Shown: positions 17,617 through 25,646 of the stretch, piece by piece | Layout: the number at the start of each line of letters is the position of its first letter | Numbering within the stretch: position 1 is the stretch's first letter | Source: Aggregatimonas sangjinii | GTDB taxonomy: Bacteria > Bacteroidota > Bacteroidia > Flavobacteriales > Flavobacteriaceae | Assembly: GCF_005943945.1 (NCBI RefSeq) | Contig: NZ_CP040710.1 | Span: 3,641,501-3,705,500 of the forward strand | DNA: 64,000 nucleotides | Reading direction: 5' to 3' | The notes under the pieces: generated by a model | The model's input: only the letters and a program-made list of their open reading frames with translations | What the model was told of the DNA's origin: nothing | Database searches by the model: none | Translations under genes and position numbers: made by a program

Positions 17617-17892
17617 GATGATGTAGCATTCGCCTGTGGCGACCCTAGGTACTACATCTCGTGCCTCGATTCCCGTACCTAGGGAAATGCTACATCATCG
17701 CAGCGCTATGACAGATCACATTAGGGCGTAGACGTTAGGTATTCTTGCCGACAACGCCACGACGGCCCATGAACGCCACATATCAAACACTATATGTAAT
17801 CTGGACCTGCCCATTTCGTTCCCAATACCGGAAAAACAGAAAAAGTTTTCCCTATATTTCCACAAAATGCGCAGGACTACACATAGCGCTGC
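17617..17892 (+). repeat. gene-less 276-bp recurrent cassette, copy 2
   Basis: It has the same length and the same nested hairpin as copy 1 with only a few substitutions, mostly between 17727 and 17790. It ends CATAGCGCTGC before GTTGGGTGCA. The downstream stretch 17903-18079 is AT-rich leader sequence before the SRPBCC gene; I see no further structure there. Confidence 0.65.
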
Positions 17893-18079
17893 GTTGGGTG
17901 CAATATGACAGAGGCAAATTGCAACGCTAGAAATACAAACTTCTGAAGGTGAAGAGCTGTATGAAACTAAATCGTTAAAATAATAAGCTAAACTACCAAG
18001 TTTCTTTTGTTACCAATTGGTAACAGAGGTCTAATACCAGAGCAATAGTTTTGTGGCATAGTAATTCAACGAAGAAATT

Positions 18080-18655
18080 ATGCGAACAGTAATATTATTA
18101 GTTCTGATTTTTATGGCATCTACACAAATACAAGCTCAAAAAAGCTACCCCAAAACGACAATTTCAGTTGATATCCAAAGTACTTTATCATTAAAGGAGA
18201 CTTTTGAATATATCGTACCAATTGACTTGGAGCATATTTTTAAACGGTATAAAAATATTCCTGCTGTTGATAGTACTAGCAATAAAGAGGCTTGGTACAC
18301 ACCGGGAATGACGAGAATGGTATTTTTTGATGACGGAACGTCTTCTAAAGAAACACTTTTAAGCGTTACACCTCATTCGGCTTTTACTTACAAAGTCAAT
18401 GGTTTCACCAATTCTCTAAAAGGATTGATTAAACAAATTAACGGCAGTTGGACGTTTACAGAAACCGAAAATGGTAAAATTCATATAGAATGGACTTACG
18501 AATTTATTCCAAGGAATTTTTTTGCTCGTTTTTTGGTTAACATCATTGTAAAAAAACGAATAAAAACACCAATGACTAATGCTCTAACCGTTATGAAAGA
18601 TGAGTTGGAAAGTGGTAATTTATATCGTTATGAAAGAAAAGTAGGAAATTGGTAA
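18080..18655 (+). CDS. SRPBCC/START-like secreted protein
   Basis: A 191-residue product with a signal peptide (MRTVILLVLIFMASTQIQAQ). The mature part has the helix-grip pattern: an initial strand with TFEYIVPIDLEHIFKRYKNIPAV, a beta meander with SWTFTETENGKIHIEWTYEF, and a long C-terminal helix KTPMTNALTVMKDELE. The fold binds hydrophobic ligands; the ligand is unknown. It is cotranscribed with the Crp/Fnr regulator that starts 10 bp downstream, in the same cassette. Confidence 0.7.
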   Translation: MRTVILLVLIFMASTQIQAQKSYPKTTISVDIQSTLSLKETFEYIVPIDLEHIFKRYKNIPAVDSTSNKEAWYTPGMTRMVFFDDGTSSKETLLSVTPHSAFTYKVNGFTNSLKGLIKQINGSWTFTETENGKIHIEWTYEFIPRNFFARFLVNIIVKKRIKTPMTNALTVMKDELESGNLYRYERKVGNW

Positions 18656-18664
18656 ATTGCCACT

Positions 18665-19237
18665 ATGGAAAGTCTAATCAATTATTTGTTACAATATGAA
18701 CAACTAAACGCACAACAAATTGAGCTTATAAAAAACTCGATTAAGTCAGTAAAACTGGAAATTGGGGACTATTTTTCAGAAGCTGGAAAAACAGCGAATC
18801 AAGTCGCGTTTGTCCAAGAGGGAATTTTGAGAGTTTGCTATTACAATAAAGAGGGCGAAGAAATTACTCGTTATTTTATTGACGAAAACAATTTTGCAGT
18901 TGACCTAAATAGCTACAATTTTCAAATTCCGTCAGGCGAATATATTCAAGCAATTGTACCTACACAATTATTGATTTTTAGTAGAAAAGACCTTACAAAT
19001 CTATCAGACACAATAATCAGTTGGGACAAAATAATTGGTAAAATAACTAACAAAGCACTGATGGAGAAAGTAAACAGAATAAGTCCAATGCTTGCCGAAG
19101 ATGCCAAAACCAGATACACTGAATTTCATAATCGTTTTTCGACCTTGGTTAATCGGATCCCATTAAACTACTTGGCTTCTTACATCGGAATTACAAAGAA
19201 TTCATTAAGCAGAATTCGTAAAGAATTAACCGAATAA
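18665..19237 (+). CDS. Crp/Fnr-type transcriptional regulator
   Basis: A 190-residue protein with an N-terminal cyclic-nucleotide-binding beta roll (GDYFSEAGKTANQVAFVQEGILRVCYYNKEGEEITRYF) and a C-terminal winged helix (YLASYIGITKNSLSRIRKEL as recognition helix). The Arg and Ser residues that contact cAMP in CRP are not evident, as is usual for Bacteroidota members. It shares a cassette with the SRPBCC gene and may control it. Confidence 0.85.
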   Translation: MESLINYLLQYEQLNAQQIELIKNSIKSVKLEIGDYFSEAGKTANQVAFVQEGILRVCYYNKEGEEITRYFIDENNFAVDLNSYNFQIPSGEYIQAIVPTQLLIFSRKDLTNLSDTIISWDKIIGKITNKALMEKVNRISPMLAEDAKTRYTEFHNRFSTLVNRIPLNYLASYIGITKNSLSRIRKELTE

Positions 19238-19242
19238 AATAC

Positions 19243-19367
19243 TGCACCCAACACGGTGTATAAGCAATAGCGGCTTAAGTGCAAACTTGAACCGTTTTTT
19301 GTTTAAAAAAAGTATATTGCTATCTGAAAGCAGTCGCGAAAAACCCGCTACTGCTCATACACCAACC
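19243..19367 (+). repeat. attC-like site 5
   Basis: It opens with TGCACCCAAC, the exact complement of cassette start GTTGGGTGCA at 17893. The arms GGTGTATAAGCAATAGCGG and CCGCTACTGCTCATACACC pair at 17 of 19 positions. It ends CCAACC before GATGATG. Confidence 0.7.
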
Positions 19368-19579
19368 GATGATGTAGCATTCGCCTGTGGCGACCCTATA
19401 GGCTACATCTCGTACCTCGATTCCCAAGTGCCTTCCTCTCGCCTGAAAAGGGCTCGTCGGAGGCAAGCGGGAAATGCTACATCATCGCAGCGCTATGACA
19501 GATCACATTAGGGCGTAGGCGTTAGGTATTCCCGCCGACAACGCCACGACGGCTTGTCAACGCCACATATCAAGCACTA
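19368..19579 (+). repeat. gene-less recurrent cassette, copy 3, interrupted by IS110
   Basis: It starts GATGATGTAGCATT, with the inverse core AATGCTACATCATC at 19473. The inner hairpin is replaced: CCCTAGGTAC is gone and a different stretch with a GCCTTCC / GGAGGC stem stands there, while the outer stem is unchanged. The attC left arm GCAGCGCTATG is at 19487. The IS110 copy at 19580-20897 splits it, and the right part resumes at 20898-20937 ending TAGCGCTGC before GTTAGGCACT. Confidence 0.6.
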
Positions 19580-19629
19580 CCTGCCTGTATCCTATGGTTA
19601 AAACAAATATTCTTCATAAATTTTTTCTA

Positions 19630-20625
19630 TCATGAGATGAATTTCATGGTATCGACATACGGTGTGCCGCGCCTTACCACTGCGAACGCCCTGGCCAGTA
19701 CCTTGTTCCTTATGATGTTCATTGTGGACATTTTGTCCTTTCCCTCACCGATCCTTTTTTCATAGTATCTTTTCATTTCGTGGCTGTACTGTACGGCGGT
19801 ACATGCGCACATGTTCAACAGCACCTTTCCTTCCTTGTTGGCCATCCTGTTGACCTTCGTCCTTCCCTTGAGACTGGTCCCGGAGGTATTGGGGAAGGGT
19901 GCGATCCCGACGTAGGAGGCGAACTTCCTCCAGCTTGCGAACCACTTGAACCCATTGGTGTACACGATAAGGAACCTTGCCGTGACCTTTCCGATGCCCT
20001 TGACGGTGAGCAATAGGGTGAACATCCCATTGAGCTTCGGGTCCCGTGCGATAAGCCCGTCGATATCGCTCTCCAACGCCGCAATCTCTTTGTCCAGGCA
20101 GTCGATGATGGCCTTTTGACAGCTGTACAGGCGTTGGTGCGGGTCTCCGCCCAATACCCTTCGCTGCTCACCCAGGTTCGCGATATGGCCCGCCCGTTGG
20201 GCGACCAGTTTCCTGCGCAGGGACATGAGCCTTTTCATGTCCGCCAGTTTCGCATCCGGTCTTTGGCGCGGTACGAATTCCTCCCTAGTGCGCCATCCGT
20301 AAAGGGCTATCCGCTTTGCGTCCGCCCTGTCGTCCTTTCCCCTGGCAATGCCAAGGGAGCGTTTGATCTCCAGGCCGGGAACGATACGGTAGGGCAGCCT
20401 CGCCGTATCGAGGAACTCTTCGAGCGTGTCGCTATAGAGCCCCGTGTGCTCGAATACGAAAAGAAGGCCGTCCATGGCCGGGCCAAGGTTCTCATTTGCC
20501 CATACGCACATTTCCTTGATGCCATCCACGGTATTGGTGAACCTTTCCGCAACGCCTTTTAAGTGGATGTGGGCGTCCAATGTTAATTTACTCACGTCGA
20601 TACCGATAATTTCCTTGATTTCCAT
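19630..20625 (-). CDS. IS110-family transposase (copy A)
   Basis: A 331-residue DEDD recombinase. The N-terminal RuvC-like part has GIDVSK with the first Asp, EHTGLYS with the Glu, and KDDRADAKR with the last acidic residues. A coiled-coil linker follows, then the Tnp_20 domain with the helix-hairpin-helix VKGIGKVTARFLI and the catalytic-serine segment NTSGTSLKGR. The reading frame is intact and the protein is identical to copy B, so duplication is recent. Confidence 0.95.
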   Translation of the reverse strand: MEIKEIIGIDVSKLTLDAHIHLKGVAERFTNTVDGIKEMCVWANENLGPAMDGLLFVFEHTGLYSDTLEEFLDTARLPYRIVPGLEIKRSLGIARGKDDRADAKRIALYGWRTREEFVPRQRPDAKLADMKRLMSLRRKLVAQRAGHIANLGEQRRVLGGDPHQRLYSCQKAIIDCLDKEIAALESDIDGLIARDPKLNGMFTLLLTVKGIGKVTARFLIVYTNGFKWFASWRKFASYVGIAPFPNTSGTSLKGRTKVNRMANKEGKVLLNMCACTAVQYSHEMKRYYEKRIGEGKDKMSTMNIIRNKVLARAFAVVRRGTPYVDTMKFIS

Positions 20626-20646
20626 AATTTTACCATGTTTGAAAAT

Positions 20647-20779
20647 GGTCGCTTAAACTAAGACCTTTAAAAGTCGAGGCTGAAATCCTATATGGTTCTG
20701 GGCGACCGGTTAGAAGAACGGGGACTGATACAGGCAATAGGTCGTCAACCTTGGCCGACAGAAAGTTCACCCCGTTCTT
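20647..20779 (-). ncRNA. candidate bridge RNA of IS110 copy A
   Basis: Same sequence as the candidate in copy B (see 23032-23164). It lies in the long non-coding left end upstream of the transposase, where bridge RNAs of IS110-group elements are encoded. Confidence 0.5.
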
Positions 20780-20994
20780 TTTTTATGTTTCAATAAAGTT
20801 ATGAACATTTATAGGAGTTATGAGTCTCCCCCGGACCCCCTCTTTTCAACACGATCATCATAATAGATTTTATCTATAAGGCAAATCTAAAGGCCGGCAG
20901 GCTTCACAACTTGTCCGCCTTTGGAGGTTAGCGCTGCGTTAGGCACTAGCAAGCAAGTTGATAACAACCATTAGAATAGAAACAAAATAATACA

Positions 20995-22632
20995 ATGAAA
21001 AAAACAATTATAACAGTTCTTACAGCATGCCTTTTGTTTGGATGTAACGAAAAAGAAGAGCTTATAAATCTTGTTCCTAATGAAGCTAGTAAAGCCCCAA
21101 ATTATTGGTGTACATGGTATTGGCAAAATTATTTGATTAATAAAGGGCAGGAAGTGAAAAATCCTGATCCAAAAAAGGTGTATTCGAATAAAGCTGCTCG
21201 AGAAGGCATGAACGAGGAAACAATCTTTGGAAAAGAAGGGATGGCCAAAGTAATGTTACCCAAAACAAGAGGTGATTATTTCTTTTTGATAGACCACGGT
21301 TGGCAAGATAAAACCATTGAAGAAAACACCTTCTTTACCTTGATGATGGATACCCTTGATTTTCCTAAATACAACCATTTAGGACCTAAAGAAAAAATAA
21401 AGGAAATGAACAGGGAAATTAAAGCTTTGGGCTGGAGAGGTCTCGCATTATGGGTTAGAGGAAGAATTACTGAAGAAGAAATGGGAAAGCATGTGGAATG
21501 GAGCAAGTTTGCGGGCATTGAATATTGGAAAATTGACGGGGGAGACACCAAACATTTTTATGCTACAAAAATAAAGAATAAAATTTATCCTGAGCTTACA
21601 CTGGAGCATATTACAGGTGCTGGTGGCCCTCTAAACAATTTTTGGGATATACAAGGATTACGTGAATATCCATCCGTATACAGCAATCAAAAAACTATCG
21701 ATAAGAAAGCAGATTCTTCAATTCACAATAAAGGCTTTAGAATTGAACAAGCATTAGAAGTGATTAAAAACACTGATGTATTCAGAACCTACGATGCAGC
21801 ACCTTTACTAGTAAGTACGGTTACTATGCAACGTGTACACGATATATTAGAAAATACTGCTGGTCATAGTGAATACAGAGCTGTACTTAATATTCAAGAT
21901 GATTGTAATATTGCAGCAGCTTTGGGTCTTGTTGTTGGGGTAAAACGTCACCCAATGACGACCCCTAGAATGTATAAAGGAAAGGATTATCACTTGCAAA
22001 TTGCAGGAGACCGTCATGTCGATAAACGCTTGAATGAAATGGATAGGTTTGCACGTTGGCAACGAATTGCTCCTCCTATGCCGGCAGGCTATGGTACTTA
22101 TGAATTTTCTTCACGCCTTAATACTGATAGTATTGTTTTTACAGAAGCGCATACCTGGTTTAAAAATTCTCATGGTAAAATGGTGAGGCAAAGCGCGCCT
22201 GCAATAATGACACGTAACCTATCTTTGCCCGAGGTTAAAGTAAATGGGTTGGCACCTTTTGTCATGGCTTCAAAATTTCCAAGTGGTGCTGTGGCAATTG
22301 CTACTGAAGGTAGAGTTACCCCCAATAATAGCTGGCAACAACCGAAGGCTGATATCATACTTAAAGAGATAGAGCTTAATAAGCATATTGGAATTTTTGG
22401 TCAATATAAATCATTAACCTTAGAAATATCAGAAAATTTGTCTGAAAATGTGAAGGTATATGGTCAGGATTTAATGGCGGATACTGCCATTGATATTACA
22501 CAAAAAGTATCCGTTGAAGGTAACAAAGTAATCATTCCTGGCGATTTGATTGATTCTGTAGGAACTATGGCCGGTGATGAAGGTGATATCTCTGCTCCGG
22601 GAATGGTAATTAAAATAATACTTTTGAATTAA
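20995..22632 (+). CDS. large lipoprotein, probable glycoside hydrolase-like TIM barrel
   Basis: A 545-residue lipoprotein (lipobox LFGC at residue 17). The central part reads like a glycosidase barrel: FFLIDHGWQDKT, LGWRGLALWVRG, YWKIDGGD (an Asp at a strand end as in retaining alpha-galactosidase-type catalytic sites) and a later AGDRHVDKRLNEMDRFARWQRIAPPMP. A beta-sandwich C-terminus follows. No family is certain. It is the only gene of the cassette GTTAGGCACT (20938) / AGTGCCTAAC (22640), an unusually large payload, and is bracketed by the two inverted IS110 copies. Confidence 0.6.
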   Translation: MKKTIITVLTACLLFGCNEKEELINLVPNEASKAPNYWCTWYWQNYLINKGQEVKNPDPKKVYSNKAAREGMNEETIFGKEGMAKVMLPKTRGDYFFLIDHGWQDKTIEENTFFTLMMDTLDFPKYNHLGPKEKIKEMNREIKALGWRGLALWVRGRITEEEMGKHVEWSKFAGIEYWKIDGGDTKHFYATKIKNKIYPELTLEHITGAGGPLNNFWDIQGLREYPSVYSNQKTIDKKADSSIHNKGFRIEQALEVIKNTDVFRTYDAAPLLVSTVTMQRVHDILENTAGHSEYRAVLNIQDDCNIAAALGLVVGVKRHPMTTPRMYKGKDYHLQIAGDRHVDKRLNEMDRFARWQRIAPPMPAGYGTYEFSSRLNTDSIVFTEAHTWFKNSHGKMVRQSAPAIMTRNLSLPEVKVNGLAPFVMASKFPSGAVAIATEGRVTPNNSWQQPKADIILKEIELNKHIGIFGQYKSLTLEISENLSENVKVYGQDLMADTAIDITQKVSVEGNKVIIPGDLIDSVGTMAGDEGDISAPGMVIKIILLN

Positions 22633-22639
22633 ATATACC

Positions 22640-22762
22640 AGTGCCTAACACACCTTAATCAGTTGGTATTCGGTGCCTTACAGGGCTTTCGTTCTCGAAT
22701 CATCTTTTTCCTCAGTTGATATAGATGCCTTCCGTAAACCCAACCGTCTCATATTGCCAATC
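22640..22762 (+). repeat. attC-like site 6 (weakly folded)
   Basis: It opens with AGTGCCTAAC, the exact complement of the cassette start at 20938, and ends CCAATC before GATAATG. The internal palindrome is poorer than in sites 2-5; only CAGTTGG / CCAACCG-type pairing is visible. Confidence 0.5.
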
Positions 22763-22913
22763 GATAATGTAGCATTAGTTCATAGTTTTTATTGTTTATT
22801 AAGGAATTCATGTATTCGCTGCGCTCGAAAGGTCTGCATGTTCGCTTTCCCTATACCGCAAAAAATCCTGACGGGATTTTTTACTATATTTCCATATAAT
22901 TGCGCAGACCTGA
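22763..22913 (+). repeat. recurrent cassette variant (copy 4), truncated by IS110 copy B
   Basis: It starts GATAATGTAGCATTAG and shares about 70 bp with copy 5 at 26886, including TTTTTATTGTTTA and ATGTATTCGCTGCGCTC, but lacks the inner inverse core and left arm of copies 1-3. IS110 copy B interrupts it, and the right flank 24232-24267 ends GGCACTGC. Confidence 0.5.
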
Positions 22914-23031
22914 CCGGCCTTTAGATTTGCCTTATAGATAAAATCTATTATGATGATCGTGTTGAAAAGAGGGGGTCCGGGGGAGACTCATAACTCCTAT
23001 AAATGTTCATAACTTTATTGAAACATAAAAA

Positions 23032-23164
23032 AAGAACGGGGTGAACTTTCTGTCGGCCAAGGTTGACGACCTATTGCCTGTATCAGTCCCCGTTCTTCTA
23101 ACCGGTCGCCCAGAACCATATAGGATTTCAGCCTCGACTTTTAAAGGTCTTAGTTTAAGCGACC
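23032..23164 (+). ncRNA. candidate bridge RNA in the IS110 copy B left end
   Basis: Two stem-loops follow each other. AAGAACGGGG / CCCCGTTCTT (23032-23041, 23088-23097) has a 46-nt loop, and GGTCGC / GCGACC (23104-23109, 23159-23164) has a 49-nt loop. The first loop holds TGCCTGTATC (23075-23084), antisense to the element right end GATACAGGCA, and CGGCC (23054), sense to the left end CCGGCC. A sense plus antisense match to the two ends is what donor guides of bridge RNAs show. The call depends on family knowledge; no expression evidence is available. Confidence 0.55.
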
Positions 23165-23185
23165 ATTTTCAAACATGGTAAAATT

Positions 23186-24181
23186 ATGGAAATCAAGGAA
23201 ATTATCGGTATCGACGTGAGTAAATTAACATTGGACGCCCACATCCACTTAAAAGGCGTTGCGGAAAGGTTCACCAATACCGTGGATGGCATCAAGGAAA
23301 TGTGCGTATGGGCAAATGAGAACCTTGGCCCGGCCATGGACGGCCTTCTTTTCGTATTCGAGCACACGGGGCTCTATAGCGACACGCTCGAAGAGTTCCT
23401 CGATACGGCGAGGCTGCCCTACCGTATCGTTCCCGGCCTGGAGATCAAACGCTCCCTTGGCATTGCCAGGGGAAAGGACGACAGGGCGGACGCAAAGCGG
23501 ATAGCCCTTTACGGATGGCGCACTAGGGAGGAATTCGTACCGCGCCAAAGACCGGATGCGAAACTGGCGGACATGAAAAGGCTCATGTCCCTGCGCAGGA
23601 AACTGGTCGCCCAACGGGCGGGCCATATCGCGAACCTGGGTGAGCAGCGAAGGGTATTGGGCGGAGACCCGCACCAACGCCTGTACAGCTGTCAAAAGGC
23701 CATCATCGACTGCCTGGACAAAGAGATTGCGGCGTTGGAGAGCGATATCGACGGGCTTATCGCACGGGACCCGAAGCTCAATGGGATGTTCACCCTATTG
23801 CTCACCGTCAAGGGCATCGGAAAGGTCACGGCAAGGTTCCTTATCGTGTACACCAATGGGTTCAAGTGGTTCGCAAGCTGGAGGAAGTTCGCCTCCTACG
23901 TCGGGATCGCACCCTTCCCCAATACCTCCGGGACCAGTCTCAAGGGAAGGACGAAGGTCAACAGGATGGCCAACAAGGAAGGAAAGGTGCTGTTGAACAT
24001 GTGCGCATGTACCGCCGTACAGTACAGCCACGAAATGAAAAGATACTATGAAAAAAGGATCGGTGAGGGAAAGGACAAAATGTCCACAATGAACATCATA
24101 AGGAACAAGGTACTGGCCAGGGCGTTCGCAGTGGTAAGGCGCGGCACACCGTATGTCGATACCATGAAATTCATCTCATGA
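23186..24181 (+). CDS. IS110-family transposase (copy B)
   Basis: Identical in all 331 residues to the copy A product, with the same DEDD residues and NTSGTSLKGR serine segment. The ATG lies 22 bp downstream of the second stem of the candidate bridge RNA. Confidence 0.95.
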   Translation: MEIKEIIGIDVSKLTLDAHIHLKGVAERFTNTVDGIKEMCVWANENLGPAMDGLLFVFEHTGLYSDTLEEFLDTARLPYRIVPGLEIKRSLGIARGKDDRADAKRIALYGWRTREEFVPRQRPDAKLADMKRLMSLRRKLVAQRAGHIANLGEQRRVLGGDPHQRLYSCQKAIIDCLDKEIAALESDIDGLIARDPKLNGMFTLLLTVKGIGKVTARFLIVYTNGFKWFASWRKFASYVGIAPFPNTSGTSLKGRTKVNRMANKEGKVLLNMCACTAVQYSHEMKRYYEKRIGEGKDKMSTMNIIRNKVLARAFAVVRRGTPYVDTMKFIS

Positions 24182-24257
24182 TAGAAAAAATTTATGAAGA
24201 ATATTTGTTTTAACCATAGGATACAGGCAGGGACGTCTACTTGTCCGCCTTTGGCGG

Positions 24258-24878
24258 ATGGCACTGCTTCGTGGCACATTTGAAAAAACATTGGAACAAT
24301 ACAAAGGCATATTAGAAAATATCGGAAAATACGTAACTCTTACCAACGAGGAAACGGAAAAATTGATTGCCATAATCAGAACTACGAAAATCAAAAAGCG
24401 ACAGTTTATTGACCAACCGAATTACGTTTGCCAATACCGAAATTACGTAGTCAAAGGAGCGTTCCGTTCTTATTTTATAGATAACGAGGGCAAAGAACAC
24501 ACCGTTCAAATTGCACTTGAGGATTGGTTTGTAAGCGATTTTTACAGTTACATAACCCAAACGCCGGCAACACTTTTTGTGGAAGCTTTAGAAGATTCAA
24601 CCATACTTCAAATGACCTATGACGATATCGAAGGGCTTTGCAAGGAAATTCACGCCTTGAGCGAATATTTTAGAATTTCGACCGAAAGAGCATTTGCTTT
24701 TTCAAGAAAGCGTGCATTATCCAATTTGAGCTTGACAGCAGAAGAACGCTACTTGGAATTACTCAATCGCTATCCAAATATGATCAAACGTGTACCGCAA
24801 AAAGTTATCGCTTCCTATTTGGGCTTTACACCCGAATTTCTTTCCAAGATAAGAAGAGACCTCGCTTCAAAATCTTAA
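24258..24878 (+). CDS. Crp/Fnr-type transcriptional regulator
   Basis: Cyclic-nucleotide-binding-like beta roll (YRNYVVKGAFRSYFIDNEGKEHTVQIA) followed by a C-terminal helix-turn-helix (PQKVIASYLGFTPEFLSKIRRDLA). The ATG at 24258 lies in the right arm of the preceding attC-like site, so the first ten or so residues are encoded by site sequence. By homology the native start is nearer the in-frame TTG at 24291 (EQYKGILENIGKYV). It is the first gene of a group with a peroxiredoxin-like gene, DoxX and an SDR, a set often found with such regulators in Flavobacteriaceae. Confidence 0.85.
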   Translation: MALLRGTFEKTLEQYKGILENIGKYVTLTNEETEKLIAIIRTTKIKKRQFIDQPNYVCQYRNYVVKGAFRSYFIDNEGKEHTVQIALEDWFVSDFYSYITQTPATLFVEALEDSTILQMTYDDIEGLCKEIHALSEYFRISTERAFAFSRKRALSNLSLTAEERYLELLNRYPNMIKRVPQKVIASYLGFTPEFLSKIRRDLASKS

Positions 24879-24977
24879 TCTAGTTCAAGACTATTTCATA
24901 ATCCAGTTCATTTTTAAAGTAAGTAAGTCGCCACACCTTTGTATTGTCGATTTTGACTTCACTTAAATCAAGGTAAA

Positions 24978-25646
24978 ATGAACACAGAAAAAAAATCCTA
25001 TCAAGAAAACTTAAAAGACTTGCGAGATAATTTAGGTAATATGCTTCCAAAAGAAGCACTTGCGGTATTTGACAATGACGCAGAAAGTCTTCAAGAAAAC
25101 CATAATTCCATCTTGAAATTACAAGAAGGCCAGAAAGCACCCGATTTTTCGCTCACCAATGCAAATGACAAAACCGTAAGACTTTCAGAATTGCTTAAAA
25201 AAGGAAAAGTCGTCCTTACATTTTATAGAGGTTCGTGGTGTCCTTACTGCAATTTACAATTGTCACATTATCAAAAGTCGTTGGAAGAGATTCACGATTT
25301 AGGAGCAGAATTAGTTGCAATCTCGCCACAAACTCCAGATGAATCTTTAAATGTAAAAGAAAAAAATGAACTCAATTTTGAAGTTTTGAGTGATAATGGT
25401 AATATCGTGGCAAGACAATATACAACCGTATTTAAAAATGCTGATGCACCAGTGAATATTATGACTGAACTCGGATTTGATTATGACGCCCACTATTCGG
25501 ACGATTCAAGAGAATTGCCAATACCTGCGGTATTCATCATTGAAAAGGATTCAACCGTTTCTTTCGCAAAATCATTGGGTGGCGACTACAGAAACCGTGT
25601 TGAGACTTCTGAAATAATTAACCATTTAGAAAATGGGTCAAAATGA
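24978..25646 (+). CDS. peroxiredoxin-like AhpC/TSA-family protein
   Basis: A 222-residue cytoplasmic thioredoxin-fold protein. APDFSLTNANDKTVRLSELLKKGKVVLTFYRGSWCPYC opens the fold, with a CPYC dithiol where peroxiredoxins have TxxC; an EIHDLGAELVAISPQ helix and strand follow. It probably reduces peroxides or disulfides. Its stop overlaps the DoxX start (ATGA). The first 45 residues are an additional helical segment seen in this subfamily. Confidence 0.85.
   Translation: MNTEKKSYQENLKDLRDNLGNMLPKEALAVFDNDAESLQENHNSILKLQEGQKAPDFSLTNANDKTVRLSELLKKGKVVLTFYRGSWCPYCNLQLSHYQKSLEEIHDLGAELVAISPQTPDESLNVKEKNELNFEVLSDNGNIVARQYTTVFKNADAPVNIMTELGFDYDAHYSDDSRELPIPAVFIIEKDSTVSFAKSLGGDYRNRVETSEIINHLENGSK

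Larger units (their letters stand above)
19580..20897 (-). mobile_element. IS110-family element, copy A
   Basis: This 1318-bp block is identical in extent to copy B and inverted relative to it; both encode the same 331-residue protein. It is inserted between the two arms of an attC-like fold. The ends, read in transposase direction, are CCGGCC at the left and GGCAGG at the right. The exact crossover bases cannot be fixed because IS110 elements leave little or no duplication. Confidence 0.9.
22914..24231 (+). mobile_element. IS110-family element, copy B
   Basis: 1318 bp, same extent as copy A. The left end of 272 bp is non-coding, then the transposase, then 50 bp of right end finishing ATACAGGCAGG. 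It is again placed in the arm region of a cassette site. Together with copy A it forms inverted repeats around 2016 bp, so homologous recombination could flip the intervening cassette. Confidence 0.9.

Noticed and set aside
19630-20625. Long frames opposite the IS110 and IS1182 transposases and other antisense frames
   Set aside because: They mirror codon structure of the real genes, have no family, and repeat identically in both IS copies.
19580-24231. Composite transposon formed by the two IS110 copies
   Set aside because: IS110 elements move as circles through a DEDD recombinase and are not known to mobilise flanked segments; the intervening gene has its own cassette borders.
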